Below are positions 1 to 8,804 of a stretch of DNA of 54,022 bases, in pieces (within the stretch, counting starts at the first letter, position 1; each line of letters begins with the position of its first letter). This stretch comes from Rhodospirillaceae bacterium. GTDB taxonomy: Bacteria; Pseudomonadota; Alphaproteobacteria; Rhodospirillales; Casp-alpha2. The notes under the pieces are model-generated. The model saw nothing but the letters and a program-made list of their open reading frames with translations. It ran no database searches and had not been told where the DNA came from. The stretch is from NCBI GenBank assembly GCA_002706405.1, contig PALN01000027.1:1-54022 (forward strand), in the 5' to 3' direction. The translations under genes and the position numbers were made by a program.

Positions 1-1
1 G

Positions 2-544
2 GTCAAGCGTTGGACCGCGCAGTATCAGGCTTCGGCCACGGACGATCTCGACGCCATGAACCGGCTGATCGACTGGCTGCCGGAAAACCTGCCCGAACAT
101 GCCGAAACGACCATCGCCCATGGCGACTTCCGGCTGGAGAACATGATCTTTCACCCGACGGAGGCGCGCGTGCTGGCCGTCGTCGACTGGGAGCTGTCGA
201 CCCTGGGTGATCCGCTCGCGGACCTTGCCTATAACTGCTTGCCCTGGCACATGCCCGATGCGCGGCGCGGCGACCTGCGGACCAACGACCCGGCGCAGAC
301 CGGCATCCCGGCGGAAGCGGACTATCTGGCGGCCTATGCAACGCGCACGGGCCGCGCCGACACGGGGGACTGGACCTTCTATCTGGTGCTGTCCCTGTTC
401 CGCCTGGGGGCGATCGCCCAAGGCGTCTACAAACGCGGGCTCGACGGCAACGCCACATCATCGGCGGCGTTGCAGCGCCGTGACGTCTGCCGCAACCTGT
501 CGCAGATTGCCTGGGGCTTGATCGAGAAAGCGGGCCGGGCCTAG
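2..544 (+). CDS. APH-fold phosphotransferase family protein, 5'-truncated by window edge
   Basis: C-terminal part of an aminoglycoside-phosphotransferase-fold kinase; the reading frame is open from base 2, so the start lies outside the window. The catalytic loop AHGDFRLENMIF (HGDxxxxN) and the metal-binding VVDWELSTLGDPLADLAY (the DWE version of the DFG-like site) are both intact. This subfamily, with DWE and LGDPLADL, is commonly found beside acyl-CoA dehydrogenases and fused to them in eukaryotic ACAD10/11, where hydroxyacyl-CoA is phosphorylated. The acyl-CoA dehydrogenase at 3944-5167 and the beta-oxidation operon nearby fit such a role, but the substrate is inferred. It converges on the histidine kinase with a 1-bp gap. 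Confidence 0.85.
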   Translation, partial: VKRWTAQYQASATDDLDAMNRLIDWLPENLPEHAETTIAHGDFRLENMIFHPTEARVLAVVDWELSTLGDPLADLAYNCLPWHMPDARRGDLRTNDPAQTGIPAEADYLAAYATRTGRADTGDWTFYLVLSLFRLGAIAQGVYKRGLDGNATSSAALQRRDVCRNLSQIAWGLIEKAGRA

Positions 545-545
545 G

Positions 546-1943
546 TCACACCGTGGTCGGCGGATTGACGACCCGCGATTTCGGCAGGTGAATGCAGACC
601 GTCGTACCCGCGCCGGGGGCGCTGGTCAGCGAGACGCGACCGCCGTGCAATTCGACCAGCGACTTCACCAGCGCCAGGCCCAGCCCTGTTCCCCGGCGGG
701 CCGCGACATATTCATGGTTCCCGCGTTGCGAGAACGGCTCGAAAATCTGGGCTTGGTCGCGTTCGGGTATGCCGATACCGGTATCCGCCACGGTGAGGAT
801 ACATTCCCCGTCATTGTCGAGCTCGACGGACAGGTCGATGGTGCCGCCGGGCGGCGTGAACTTCACGGCGTTGGACAGTAAATTCAGGACGGACTGATAA
901 ATTGCCCGCCGGTCGGCATGGACGAACAGGCCGGTTTCCAGGCCATGGACCGCCAGGGTCAGCGGGGCGGAAGCCTCCCAACCTTTGACGACCTGAAGCG
1001 CCGCGTTGACGCATTTGCCGATGTCGAAATCGCTTTCCGTCAGATCATATTTTCCGAAGTCGATCTTCGACAGGTCGAGCACGTCATTGACCAAGGACAG
1101 CAGGTGTTCGCCGCTTTCGTAGATGTCCTGCACGTATTCCCGGTGCTTGGTGTTTTCCAGGGGGCCGAGGTCGCCGCGCAGGAGAACCTGGGTCAGGCCT
1201 TGGATGGAATTCAGCGGGGTGCGGAATTCGTGGCTCATATGCGCGAGGAAGCGTCCCTTGGTTCGCTCCGCCTCGCGCGCGCGATTGCGCTCAATGTTCA
1301 AAATTCTGTTCTGACGCTGCAATTGGACGGCCGTCCAGACGGCAACCCCGGCGGGAATGCTGAGCGCTAGCAAGGCCAGCCCTGCGGCGCGCCAACCGAA
1401 ACTCAGAAAGCTCGAGCGCAGCGCCGCCGTTTCAGCCGTGCGGTCCATGTAGACCTCGGCGACGGCGACCATGCGGTCATTGCGCCAGACGGGAACATAG
1501 GTTTCCGCATAGACGTCCGGCCGGTCGGTTTTCAGCCGGCCGTCCTCCAATTCGGAATAGGGCTCGCCGGTCTCAACAACGGAAAGCGCTTTCCAATTGT
1601 CTTCGCCCACCGTCGGATTGTTGGCGAGGTCCGTGTTCAAGTCGTCGGATATCAAGCGGATCCGGCCTTTGGTATCGAACAGCTTGAACCGGAAGATGTC
1701 GCCGAACCCCCGCACGCCGCTTAGGAACTGTTGTTCTTCGTCGCTGAGCATGGCGCCGTTGGCAATGTGCTCGATCCGGCTCATGCGGTTGCCGATATAG
1801 CCGGCCCAGGCAACCGATGTACGTTCCGCCTGTTCGATCACGATCCGGTCGAGTGTCGCATTGAAAACGAGCACCCCGACGAAGATCAATGCGGCAAAAA
1901 CACCACAGCCAAGCGTGGCGGTTAGGACAAGCCGGTGTTTCAA
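546..1943 (-). CDS. Membrane sensor histidine kinase
   Basis: Two-component sensor kinase. Order: short cytoplasmic tail, TM1 (LVLTATLGCGVFAALIFVGV), a roughly 150-residue periplasmic sensor region, TM2 (AAGLALLALSIPAGVAVW), a linker helix, HisKA with the H-box HMSHEFRTPLNS (phosphoacceptor about His238), and HATPase_c with NLLSNAVKFTPPGG (N box), DTGIGIPERD (G1) and RGTGLGLALVKSLVELHGG (G2). There is no receiver domain and no adjacent response regulator, so it is an orphan. No in-frame ATG lies between TM1 and the divergent gene at 2063. I chose the TTG at 1943 because AGG sits 9 nt upstream; a TTG at 1967 is the alternative. The longer open frame to 2153 would overlap the divergent gene. 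Confidence 0.85.
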   Translation of the reverse strand: MKHRLVLTATLGCGVFAALIFVGVLVFNATLDRIVIEQAERTSVAWAGYIGNRMSRIEHIANGAMLSDEEQQFLSGVRGFGDIFRFKLFDTKGRIRLISDDLNTDLANNPTVGEDNWKALSVVETGEPYSELEDGRLKTDRPDVYAETYVPVWRNDRMVAVAEVYMDRTAETAALRSSFLSFGWRAAGLALLALSIPAGVAVWTAVQLQRQNRILNIERNRAREAERTKGRFLAHMSHEFRTPLNSIQGLTQVLLRGDLGPLENTKHREYVQDIYESGEHLLSLVNDVLDLSKIDFGKYDLTESDFDIGKCVNAALQVVKGWEASAPLTLAVHGLETGLFVHADRRAIYQSVLNLLSNAVKFTPPGGTIDLSVELDNDGECILTVADTGIGIPERDQAQIFEPFSQRGNHEYVAARRGTGLGLALVKSLVELHGGRVSLTSAPGAGTTVCIHLPKSRVVNPPTTV

Positions 1944-2062
1944 AAAATCATACCTATTTTTCGGCAAGCTGCTGGAAACTAAGGCATTATAAACGCTGGC
2001 CGTGACTGCGGCTATATGACCAAAGGCTAACCGCGGATGATCTGAACGGGGCGGATGGGGAT

Positions 2063-2629
2063 ATGATGTTCGGCAGGCTCGCCTTATTGGTTTGCATTCT
2101 GGTTCTGGCCGTCCGGCCGCTCGGTGCGGACATGCGATCCCCTGTGTCGGCACTGTCAGCGGGTGGGCATTTCGCCATGGTGCGTCATGCCTTGGCCCCG
2201 GGAGGCGGAGACCCGAAAGGCTTCACCTTGGGCGACTGTTCGACGCAGCGCAATTTGAACGATGTGGGGCGTGCGCAGGCGCGGCGCATCGGAGACATGT
2301 TCCGCGCCGCCGGGATCACGCAGGCGCAGGTGTTTAGCAGCCAATGGTGCCGCTGCCGGGATACCGCGGCGGGCATGGCACTTGGTCCGGTTGTGGAGTT
2401 GCCGGCCCTGAACTCTTTTCACCGGATGCCCACTCAGAAGGACAGCCGGCTCGCGGCGCTTCGCGCATGGCTTACCGAACAGCCGTTGGACGGACCGGTC
2501 GTGCTGGTCACGCATTACACGCTGGTTTCGGGGCTTGTCGGCGTCGCGTTGCAGCCCGGCGAGGTCGCCATCGTACGACGGGACGGCAATGGCCGCTTCA
2601 CGGTCGTGGCGACCGTCGCGGCGGAATGA
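2063..2629 (+). CDS. Exported histidine phosphatase family protein
   Basis: 188 aa. A signal peptide (MMFGRLALLVCILVLAVRPLGA) precedes a compact phosphoglycerate-mutase-like domain. The catalytic histidine is in MVRHALAPGGGDP, an RHA rather than the usual RHG signature, and the second histidine is in VVLVTHYTLVSGLVG. The motif FSSQWCRCRDTA matches the conserved SSxxxRAxxTA region. It is probably periplasmic and resembles small SixA/Ais-type phosphatases; the substrate is unknown. It is transcribed divergently from the sensor kinase, with about 120 bp between the chosen starts. Confidence 0.8.
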   Translation: MMFGRLALLVCILVLAVRPLGADMRSPVSALSAGGHFAMVRHALAPGGGDPKGFTLGDCSTQRNLNDVGRAQARRIGDMFRAAGITQAQVFSSQWCRCRDTAAGMALGPVVELPALNSFHRMPTQKDSRLAALRAWLTEQPLDGPVVLVTHYTLVSGLVGVALQPGEVAIVRRDGNGRFTVVATVAAE

Positions 2630-2678
2630 GTCGAAGGGGTCGAACAAGGCAAGGCAAGCCGGCCTTGCCGTGGGAGGG

Positions 2679-2891
2679 TCAGCTGACGGTTGAACCGGAC
2701 CGTTGGGGCAGGGGGGCGTCATTGCGCCAAGCGCTCGAGCCTTTGCAGCGCGGGCAGATCCGTTCACCGGACCAGGCACTCATGAACTGAGTCTCACACC
2801 GCAGGCACGGCCGGGTCTTGGGCCGGTCCCAGGTTGTCTGGTCGCCGTCGGCGTCCGTTTCATGATCCTTGGTTTCGATGGCGTCGGTCAC
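2679..2891 (-). CDS. Small zinc-ribbon protein (hypothetical)
   Basis: 70 aa. An acidic N-terminus rich in D, E and T is followed by two CxxC knuckles, CLRC and CPRC, spaced like a rubredoxin/zinc-ribbon fold (RPCLRCETQFMSAWSGERICPRCK). It probably binds one Zn ion. The start is a GTG with a weak purine-rich stretch (GAGA) upstream; no ATG lies before the zinc ribbon in this frame. It is the last gene of a minus-strand run after the cold-shock and lysine-rich genes. Function unknown; a nucleic-acid-binding role is only a guess from fold and neighbours. Confidence 0.7.
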   Translation of the reverse strand: MTDAIETKDHETDADGDQTTWDRPKTRPCLRCETQFMSAWSGERICPRCKGSSAWRNDAPLPQRSGSTVS

Positions 2892-2950
2892 GGAGATTCT
2901 CTTTATTCAGTGTCTTTGAACAGATATCGCATCCACGGGGCCTATCGGCC

Positions 2951-3262
2951 TTAGAAGCGGTGGAACTGAGGCAGCGCGCCCGCAGCTTTCTTCTTGCCCG
3001 CCTTGATGACCTTCGTGGCCTTCGTCGCCTTGGCAGCCTTCGTGGCTTTTACGGGCTTGGCGGCGGCTTCCCGTTCGGCGTCTTCTCGGTCGCTGGCTTC
3101 CTTGGCCAGACGCTGCGCCTTCAATTTGGCAACGTGCTGGGATTTTTCATCACGCGCGCGCTCTTTGTCTTCGAGCACTTTCTTGTTCTTCTTCTGGGCG
3201 GCCAGGAATTCGTCTTCCGCCCGTGATCGGGCAGTCGTGCGCTGGCGGGTCGATGTCGTCAC
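2951..3262 (-). CDS. Lysine/alanine-rich basic protein (hypothetical)
   Basis: 103 aa. I chose the GTG at 3262 because AGGAG lies 7 nt upstream; an open frame extends to 3310 but has no such site. The first two thirds are highly charged and predicted helical (FLAAQKKNKKVLEDKERARDEK), then comes a low-complexity tail of AxKATKAxKATK repeats and GKKKAAG ending in PQFHRF. It resembles histone-H1-like or other basic low-complexity proteins in composition only. It lies 109 bp downstream of the cold-shock gene on the same strand, behind two hairpins, so it may be transcribed separately. Confidence 0.7.
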   Translation of the reverse strand: MTTSTRQRTTARSRAEDEFLAAQKKNKKVLEDKERARDEKSQHVAKLKAQRLAKEASDREDAEREAAAKPVKATKAAKATKATKVIKAGKKKAAGALPQFHRF

Positions 3263-3314
3263 GGCGGCTCTCCTATGCTGCAATGAAAGTGCAGGCGGCA
3301 TGGAATGCACGCTG

Positions 3315-3360
3315 CCCGTAAATACGGGTGAGTCCGCCCCCGGCCGATGGCAGGGGGCGG
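3315..3360 (-). terminator. Tandem hairpins downstream of the cold-shock gene
   Basis: Reading on the minus strand from the csp stop codon, the first stem is CCGCCCCC/GGGGGCGG (3334-3360) and the second is CCCGT/ACGGG with an AAAT loop (3315-3328). Neither is followed by a T run. They could be a terminator or RNA-stabilising structures at the end of the csp transcript. Confidence 0.55.
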
Positions 3361-3371
3361 GATCTCAGACG

Positions 3372-3581
3372 TTAGTCGGCGATCGTCAAGTTCTCAGCGG
3401 AGGACTTGCCGTTCTGCCCGGCCTGCAGGTCGTAGGTGACCTTCTGACCTTCGCGCAGCGAGTGAATGCCGGCGCGTTCGACGGCGGAGATATGCACGAA
3501 TGCATCCTTGGAGCCATCGTCGGGCTGAATGAAGCCGAAACCCTTGTTCGGGTTAAACCATTTTACGGTACCAGTAGCCAT
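3372..3581 (-). CDS. Cold-shock domain protein
   Basis: 69 aa, a complete single CSD. RNP-1 is KGFGFI and RNP-2 is VFVHI-like (AFVHIS). The protein opens [20 protein letters not shown], as in the CspA family. It binds single-stranded RNA/DNA and melts secondary structure at low temperature or in growth transitions. The ATG at 3581 is preceded by a GAGGAAAACGACA ribosome-binding region. The upstream region is long (over 300 bp), as for cold-regulated csp genes with extended leaders. Which paralogue it is cannot be told from sequence. Confidence 0.96.
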   Translation of the reverse strand: MATGTVKWFNPNKGFGFIQPDDGSKDAFVHISAVERAGIHSLREGQKVTYDLQAGQNGKSSAENLTIAD

Positions 3582-3943
3582 TGTCGTTTTCCTCGTTCAA
3601 TGGGTGAAGCAAATGCGCCCCGCACCATGCGCGGCGCGGCGTTTTAACGTTCACATTGTCAGGGGATAACGAAGCTACCCGGCGAACCGGTATCTAAGAT
3701 CGACATAACAAATGTAACACGTATGAGCCATATGGGGGTCAAATGCCTAAAAAGTCAATGGTCGCGGGGGGCGTGTTACGGTCCCTTTGGCTCCGATGGC
3801 ATTGAAAAAAATCAAAAAATTCCGAAAAGGACGATTTTTAACAAAGGCATACGGACGATTTCATGAATATTTACGGAACGCCGTTTCGGTAAATAAAATT
3901 TTCCGATTGTTCGCATTGTTATTTTTCAATTCAGGGCAGGAAC
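3582..3943. promoter_or_regulatory. Long non-coding upstream region of csp, AT-rich
   Basis: About 360 bp without a convincing gene. Reading toward csp (minus strand), two TTGACY -35-like hexamers appear: TTGACT, and about 16 nt further TTGACC followed 17 nt later by TGTTAC. A csp leader of roughly 130-150 nt would result. The distal half (about 3790-3930) is strikingly AT-rich for this genome and holds an imperfect palindrome with ATTTAC and GTAAAT ends (3869-3894), perhaps the terminator of the acyl-CoA dehydrogenase. Promoter calls are by eye. Confidence 0.4.
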
Positions 3944-5167
3944 TCACTTCCTGGGCGGCCAGTTCATCTGGCGGCGCAGTTCCGTGCGGGCGATCTGGCG
4001 GCGGTGGACCTCGTCGGGGCCGTCTGCGAATTTGAGAGCCCGCATGCGCGCCCAGTAATAGGCCAAGGGCGTATCCTGGCACATGCCGGCGCCGCCGAAG
4101 GCCTGGATCGCGCGGTCGACGACTTCCAGCGCCATGTTGGGGGCGGCGACCTTGATCATGGCGATCTCCTGGCGGGCGGCCTTGTTGCCGACTTCGTCCA
4201 TCATCCAGGCCGCCTTGAGCACCAGCAGGCGGCACATCTCGATCTCGATGCGGCTTTTGGCGATGCGTTCCTGGGTCACGCCCCGGTCGGCCAGGGCCTT
4301 GCCCCAGGTTTCCCGTTCGGTCGCGCGTTTGCACATCAGTTCAAGCGCCCGTTCGGCGATCCCGATGATGCGCATGCAATGGTGGATGCGCCCCGGGCCG
4401 AGCCGCCCCTGGGCAATCTCGAAGCCGCGCCCTTCGCCCAGCAGCATGTTGCCGACGGGCACGCGGACATTGTCGAACACGACCTCGCCATGGCCGTGAG
4501 GGGCATCGTCGAAGCCCATGACGTCGAGCATGCGCAGGACCGTGACCCCCGCCGTGTCGACCGGCACCAGGATCATGGACTGCTGGCGGTAGGTTTCGGC
4601 GTCGGGATCGTTCTTGCCCATGACGATCATGACCTTGCAATGGGGCGATCCGATGCCCGAGGTCCACCACTTGCGCCCGTTGATGACGTAGTGGTCGCCG
4701 TCGCGGCGGATGCTGGTCTTGATGTTGGTCGCGTCCGAGGACGCCACGTCGGGCTCGGTCATCGCGAACGCGGAGCGAATGTCCCCGGCCAGCAAGGGTT
4801 TCAGCCATTGTTCCTTCTGGTCCGCATCGCCGTAGCGGACCAGGGTTTCCATATTGCCCGTGTCGGGGGCCGAGCAATTGAAGACCTCGGGCGCCCAGGG
4901 CACGCGGCCCATGATCTCGCACAAGGGCGCGTATTCCAGATTGGTCAATCCGGCCCCCAGCTCGCTTTCCGGCAGGAACAGGTTCCACAGGCCGGCCGCC
5001 TTGGCCTTGGCCTTCAGGTCCTCGACGATGGGCACGACCTTCCACCGGGTGTCACCGGCATCGAGTTGTTCCTGATAGAGGGCCTCGTTGGGATAGACTT
5101 CAGCCTCCATGAAGGCCGTGAGCTTGTCCGCCAGTTCGGCGGTGCGGGGGGAGGGGGTGAAGTCCAT
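3944..5167 (-). CDS. Acyl-CoA dehydrogenase family protein
   Basis: 407 aa. FAD-dependent first step of beta-oxidation-type chemistry: N-terminal helical domain, middle beta domain ([20 protein letters not shown], then [13 protein letters not shown], the FAD/substrate contacts), and C-terminal helical domain ending in [25 protein letters not shown] and [16 protein letters not shown]. The start at 5167 has AAGGA 7 nt upstream; the longer frame to 5380 crosses the divergent promoter region. It resembles the ACAD10/11-like group of about 400 residues that accompanies APH-fold kinases, one of which ends at 544. It is divergent from the acyl-CoA ligase operon, so probably the same pathway; chain length is unknown. 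Confidence 0.93.
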   Translation of the reverse strand: MDFTPSPRTAELADKLTAFMEAEVYPNEALYQEQLDAGDTRWKVVPIVEDLKAKAKAAGLWNLFLPESELGAGLTNLEYAPLCEIMGRVPWAPEVFNCSAPDTGNMETLVRYGDADQKEQWLKPLLAGDIRSAFAMTEPDVASSDATNIKTSIRRDGDHYVINGRKWWTSGIGSPHCKVMIVMGKNDPDAETYRQQSMILVPVDTAGVTVLRMLDVMGFDDAPHGHGEVVFDNVRVPVGNMLLGEGRGFEIAQGRLGPGRIHHCMRIIGIAERALELMCKRATERETWGKALADRGVTQERIAKSRIEIEMCRLLVLKAAWMMDEVGNKAARQEIAMIKVAAPNMALEVVDRAIQAFGGAGMCQDTPLAYYWARMRALKFADGPDEVHRRQIARTELRRQMNWPPRK

Positions 5168-5259
5168 GGCCGGGTCCTTGGTCTTTTGAGCGGTCTTGTG
5201 GAAAGTGTTCGAAGTGTTATCGCATCGCCCGGGGAATACAAGGCCTGCCCGGACGTCGT

Positions 5260-5272
5260 TTCGCACTGCGAA
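5260..5272. promoter_or_regulatory. Palindrome TTCGCA-C-TGCGAA, candidate operator
   Basis: A 6-bp perfect inverted repeat with a 1-bp centre, in the 215-bp divergent region between the acyl-CoA dehydrogenase (minus) and acyl-CoA ligase operon (plus). Position and symmetry suit a repressor controlling both. No regulator gene is adjacent, so its binder is unknown. Confidence 0.4.
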
Positions 5273-5382
5273 CGGTACTTTCATGGATGCTTGATCTTGG
5301 CCGGGGCGTGCCGCCATAGTCCGAAAAACCCCGGTGCAATGCCTGGGACAAAAAAACCAGTACCCACGAAGGAGGACCATCC

Positions 5383-7032
5383 GTGCAGGGATTGATAATG
5401 GACGTGCCGCTGTTGACGTCGATGATCGTCAAACATGCGGCCGCCTGGCACGGCGATGTCGAGATCGTGACCCATCGGGTCGAAGGCGACATGCACCGCT
5501 ATACCTATGCCGACGCTTACAAGCGCATGTGCCGCCTGGCCAATGCCCTGAAACGCATGGGGATCGAACAAGGTGACCGGGTCGGCACCATGGCCTGGAC
5601 CACTTACCGGCATTTCGAGCTGTATTACGGTATCGGCGGCTCGGGGGCGGTGATCCATACGATCAACCCGCGCCTGTTCCCCGATCAGATCGTCTACATC
5701 ATCAACCACGCCAAGGACCGGGTGATGTTCATCGACACCACCTGGGTCGAGATGATGGAGGGCCTGCAGGACCAATGCCCGACCATCGAGAAGTTCGTCA
5801 TCCTGTGCGACAGCGGCAAGATGCCGAAGACGTCGCTTCGCAATGCGGTCTGCTACGAAGACCTGCTGGCCGCCGAGGACGACACCTTCGACTGGCCAGA
5901 GTTCGATGAGAAGACGGCGGTGGCGCTTTGCTATACCTCGGGCACCACGGGTAATCCCAAGGGCGTGCTCTATACCCACCGCGCCATGGTGCTGCATGCG
6001 ATTGCCGGAACGTCCAGCGACCATCCCTTGTGCATCGATTCCCGCACTATCCTGTTGCCGGCGGTCAGCATGTTCCATGTGCACGGCTGGATGGTGCCCT
6101 ATGCCGCTCCCATTTCCGGCACCAAACTGGTGCTGCCCGGCCCGCATATGCACGGCGACAACATCTGCCGCCTGTTGGAAGAGGAAAAGGTCACCGTCAC
6201 CGCCGGGGTGCCGACGATCTGGATCGGCGTGCTCGAGCACCTCAAGAAGACCGGCGCCAAGCTACCCCATCTGAAGATCTGCAACATCGGCGGCTCGGCG
6301 CCGTCGCTCGCCATGATCAAGGCGTTCGAGGAAGACTACGGCGTCGCCGTCGTTCATGCCTGGGGCATGACGGAATTGAGCGCCGCCGGCACCACCGGGC
6401 GCCTGCGTCAGCGCCACCAGGACCTGCCGGCGGACGAACGCTACAAGGTCCAGCAGACCCAGGGCCGGCCGCTGTTCGGGTTCGAGGTCAAGATCGTCGA
6501 TCTCGACGGTACCCGGCTGCCCCATGACGGTAAGGCGGTGGGCCAGATGTTCGTCCGCGGCCCCTGGGTCGCCGCCGCCTATTTCGAGGATGACGCCGCG
6601 ACGGAAGCCTCCTTCGATGCCGAGGGATGGTTCGGCACCGGCGATATGGCCTCGATCTCGCCCGACGGGCTGGTCCGTGTCTCCGATCGTTCCAAGGATC
6701 TGATCAAATCCGGCGGCGAATGGATCAGTTCCATCGACTTGGAGAATTATGCCCTTACCCATCCCGACGTGGTGGAGGCGGCGGCGATCGCCGTCAAGCA
6801 CCCGAAGTGGGAGGAGCGGCCCCTGTTGGTCGTTGTCCCGCGCCCGGGGGCGGAGGTCACGCCGGACAACATCCGCGCGGTACTGGCCGAACACGTCGCC
6901 AAATGGTGGTTGCCCGACGACATCGTGTTCGTCGAGGAAATTCCCCATACGGCGACAGGCAAGATTTCCAAGAAGGACCTGCGGGAGAACTTCGCGGATT
7001 ACCGCTGGCCGGCGGCCAGCCTCGAAAAATGA
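5383..7032 (+). CDS. Long/medium-chain fatty-acid--CoA ligase (AMP-forming)
   Basis: 549 aa ANL-superfamily enzyme that activates a carboxylic acid to acyl-AMP and then acyl-CoA. P-loop motif [19 protein letters not shown], the [14 protein letters not shown]5 motif, [15 protein letters not shown] (A7), [16 protein letters not shown] (A8 hinge) and the [15 protein letters not shown] tail with the catalytic lysine are all intact. The start is a GTG at 5383 with GGAGG 7 nt upstream; an ATG at 5398 is internal and less well placed. First gene of a four-gene operon ending at 12107, so it supplies substrate to the beta-oxidation enzymes that follow. Confidence 0.93.
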   Translation: MQGLIMDVPLLTSMIVKHAAAWHGDVEIVTHRVEGDMHRYTYADAYKRMCRLANALKRMGIEQGDRVGTMAWTTYRHFELYYGIGGSGAVIHTINPRLFPDQIVYIINHAKDRVMFIDTTWVEMMEGLQDQCPTIEKFVILCDSGKMPKTSLRNAVCYEDLLAAEDDTFDWPEFDEKTAVALCYTSGTTGNPKGVLYTHRAMVLHAIAGTSSDHPLCIDSRTILLPAVSMFHVHGWMVPYAAPISGTKLVLPGPHMHGDNICRLLEEEKVTVTAGVPTIWIGVLEHLKKTGAKLPHLKICNIGGSAPSLAMIKAFEEDYGVAVVHAWGMTELSAAGTTGRLRQRHQDLPADERYKVQQTQGRPLFGFEVKIVDLDGTRLPHDGKAVGQMFVRGPWVAAAYFEDDAATEASFDAEGWFGTGDMASISPDGLVRVSDRSKDLIKSGGEWISSIDLENYALTHPDVVEAAAIAVKHPKWEERPLLVVVPRPGAEVTPDNIRAVLAEHVAKWWLPDDIVFVEEIPHTATGKISKKDLRENFADYRWPAASLEK

Positions 7033-7106
7033 AACGAGACGCCGTTTTCACCTGATCACGCCATGCTAAAGTTCCGGAAAGATCCAATCCGGGAGGAGAC
7101 AACAAG

Positions 7107-8777
7107 ATGAATCGCGCCGCCGACGCTTTGGTGGATACGCTGGTCCTGCACGGTGTCGACCGTGTGTTCTGTGTGCCTGGGGAAAGTTACCTCGCCGTGC
7201 TGGACGCCCTGCACGACTGCGACGACATTCAGGTCGTGTCCTGCCGCCACGAAGGCGGGGCCGGCTTCATGGCCGTCGCCGATGCCAAGCTGACGGGAGC
7301 CCCCGGCGTTGCCTTGGTCAGCCGCGGGCCGGGTGCCTGCAACGCCGCCATCGCCGTGCATACGGCGGAACAGGACGCGGTGCCGCTGGTCCTGTTCATC
7401 GGACAGGTGCCGCGCGCCGACCTGGGCCGCGGCGCCTTCCAAGAAGTCGATTACAAGATCACCTTCGGCGACATGGCCAAGCATGTGGACGAAGTGCATG
7501 AGCCCAAAAATCTGGCCAAGGTCGTGGCCCAGGCGTTTCAGATCGCTCAGGAAGGCACGCCGGGCCCGGTGGTCGTGGTCCTGCCCGAGGACATGCTCCT
7601 CGATCCGGCGGAAGATACGGGCGTCAGCCCGATCGCCCTGGAGAAGCCCCGGGCCACGGATGCCCAGGTCAAGGCCGTCGCGGCGGCCATCGGGCGCGCC
7701 AAGCGGCCGGTCCTGATCGCGGGCGGCATGCTGCGCGCCCCGTCGGCGCGGGCGGCATTGCTGGCCTGTTCCGAAGCCTGGTCCCTGCCGGTCGCCGCCA
7801 GTTTCAAGAACCAGGACATTTTCCCCAACGAGCATGACCATTTCGCGGCCCATCTGGGCTATGGCGTGCCCGCGTCGATCCGCGAAACCCTGCAGGACGC
7901 GGACCTGATCGTCGCCGTCGGCACGCGCCTGGGCGACGTCACGACCCAGGGCTATCTGCTGCCGGAAGCGCCGCAGCCCAAGCAGCCGCTGATCCACGTC
8001 TATCCCGACGGCGACCATCTGGACCATGTGTTCGAAACGGCGCAGTCGATTTGTGCCGATGCCGAGGATTTCATTGAGCGGCTTGCGGCCGTCACGCCGC
8101 CGAAGGCGCCGGAAGGCCGGCGCGATTGGCTGAAGCGCCTGCGCGATGCCAACCGCAAGATGGCCGAATGGAAGCCCTGGTCGGCGCCCGACGGCGTCAA
8201 TTTCGGCCATGTCATCGCCGCCTTCCGCAACCAACTGACGGACGATGCGGTCATTACCATGGACGCGGGCAACTTCAATTCCTGGGTCCATCGCTATTTT
8301 CCGTTCAAGCCGACGCAGATTTTGCTGGGGGCGGTGTCCGGAGCCATGGGCCTGGGCGTGCCGTCCGCGGTGGCGGCGGCGCTGCGTCATCCGGACCGCC
8401 AGGTCGTCACCGTCTGCGGCGACGGCGGCACGCTGATGACGGGCAACGAATTGGCGACCGCCGTGCAGTACGGCGCCAAGGTGCGCATCTTCGTGTCCAA
8501 CAACAAAAGCTACGGGACCATCCGCCTGCACCAGGAAAAATCCTTTCCCGGCCGCATCGAGGGCACCAATCTGGTTAACCCGGACTTCGCCAAATGGGCG
8601 GAAAGCTTCGGCGCCAAGGGCCTGCGGATCGACACGGCCGAGCAGGCGGACAACGTGCTTGCGGAAGCCCTGGCCCATGACGGCCCCGTGGTTATCGACG
8701 TCGCCGCCTCGCTGGAACAAATCAGCGCCTATACCAACCTGACCAGCCTGAAACCGGGCAAGGCCGCCACGGCCTGA
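7107..8777 (+). CDS. Thiamine-diphosphate-dependent enzyme (acetolactate-synthase-like)
   Basis: 556 aa with the three-domain TPP-enzyme order. PYR domain has the catalytic glutamate in SCRHEGGAGFMA (about Glu49) and SRGPGACNAAIAVHTA; the central domain carries AIGRAKRPVLIAGGMLRAPS; the PP domain has GDGGTLMTGNELATAVQYG followed by VSNN (Mg-TPP motif GDG-x~25-NN, about residue 438). RBS GGAGGAGA upstream. Sequence alone cannot separate acetolactate synthase, glyoxylate carboligase, benzoylformate-decarboxylase-like or 2-hydroxyacyl-CoA lyase activity. No small regulatory subunit (IlvH) follows; it sits between an acyl-CoA ligase and a FadB-like protein, which argues against branched-chain amino-acid synthesis. 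Confidence 0.88.
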   Translation: MNRAADALVDTLVLHGVDRVFCVPGESYLAVLDALHDCDDIQVVSCRHEGGAGFMAVADAKLTGAPGVALVSRGPGACNAAIAVHTAEQDAVPLVLFIGQVPRADLGRGAFQEVDYKITFGDMAKHVDEVHEPKNLAKVVAQAFQIAQEGTPGPVVVVLPEDMLLDPAEDTGVSPIALEKPRATDAQVKAVAAAIGRAKRPVLIAGGMLRAPSARAALLACSEAWSLPVAASFKNQDIFPNEHDHFAAHLGYGVPASIRETLQDADLIVAVGTRLGDVTTQGYLLPEAPQPKQPLIHVYPDGDHLDHVFETAQSICADAEDFIERLAAVTPPKAPEGRRDWLKRLRDANRKMAEWKPWSAPDGVNFGHVIAAFRNQLTDDAVITMDAGNFNSWVHRYFPFKPTQILLGAVSGAMGLGVPSAVAAALRHPDRQVVTVCGDGGTLMTGNELATAVQYGAKVRIFVSNNKSYGTIRLHQEKSFPGRIEGTNLVNPDFAKWAESFGAKGLRIDTAEQADNVLAEALAHDGPVVIDVAASLEQISAYTNLTSLKPGKAATA

Positions 8778-8804
8778 TCCCGCAAGACCAAAAGGAAGTT
8801 CATC

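Noticed and set aside
3787..4035. 82-codon plus-strand frame with a Lys/Arg-rich start in the AT-rich region
   Set aside because: No Shine-Dalgarno, runs into the acyl-CoA dehydrogenase antisense, and its composition follows the AT-rich tract.
4004..5395. 463-codon plus-strand frame opposite the acyl-CoA dehydrogenase
   Set aside because: Shadow of a gene with intact FAD and substrate motifs; composition is biased and no domain is visible.
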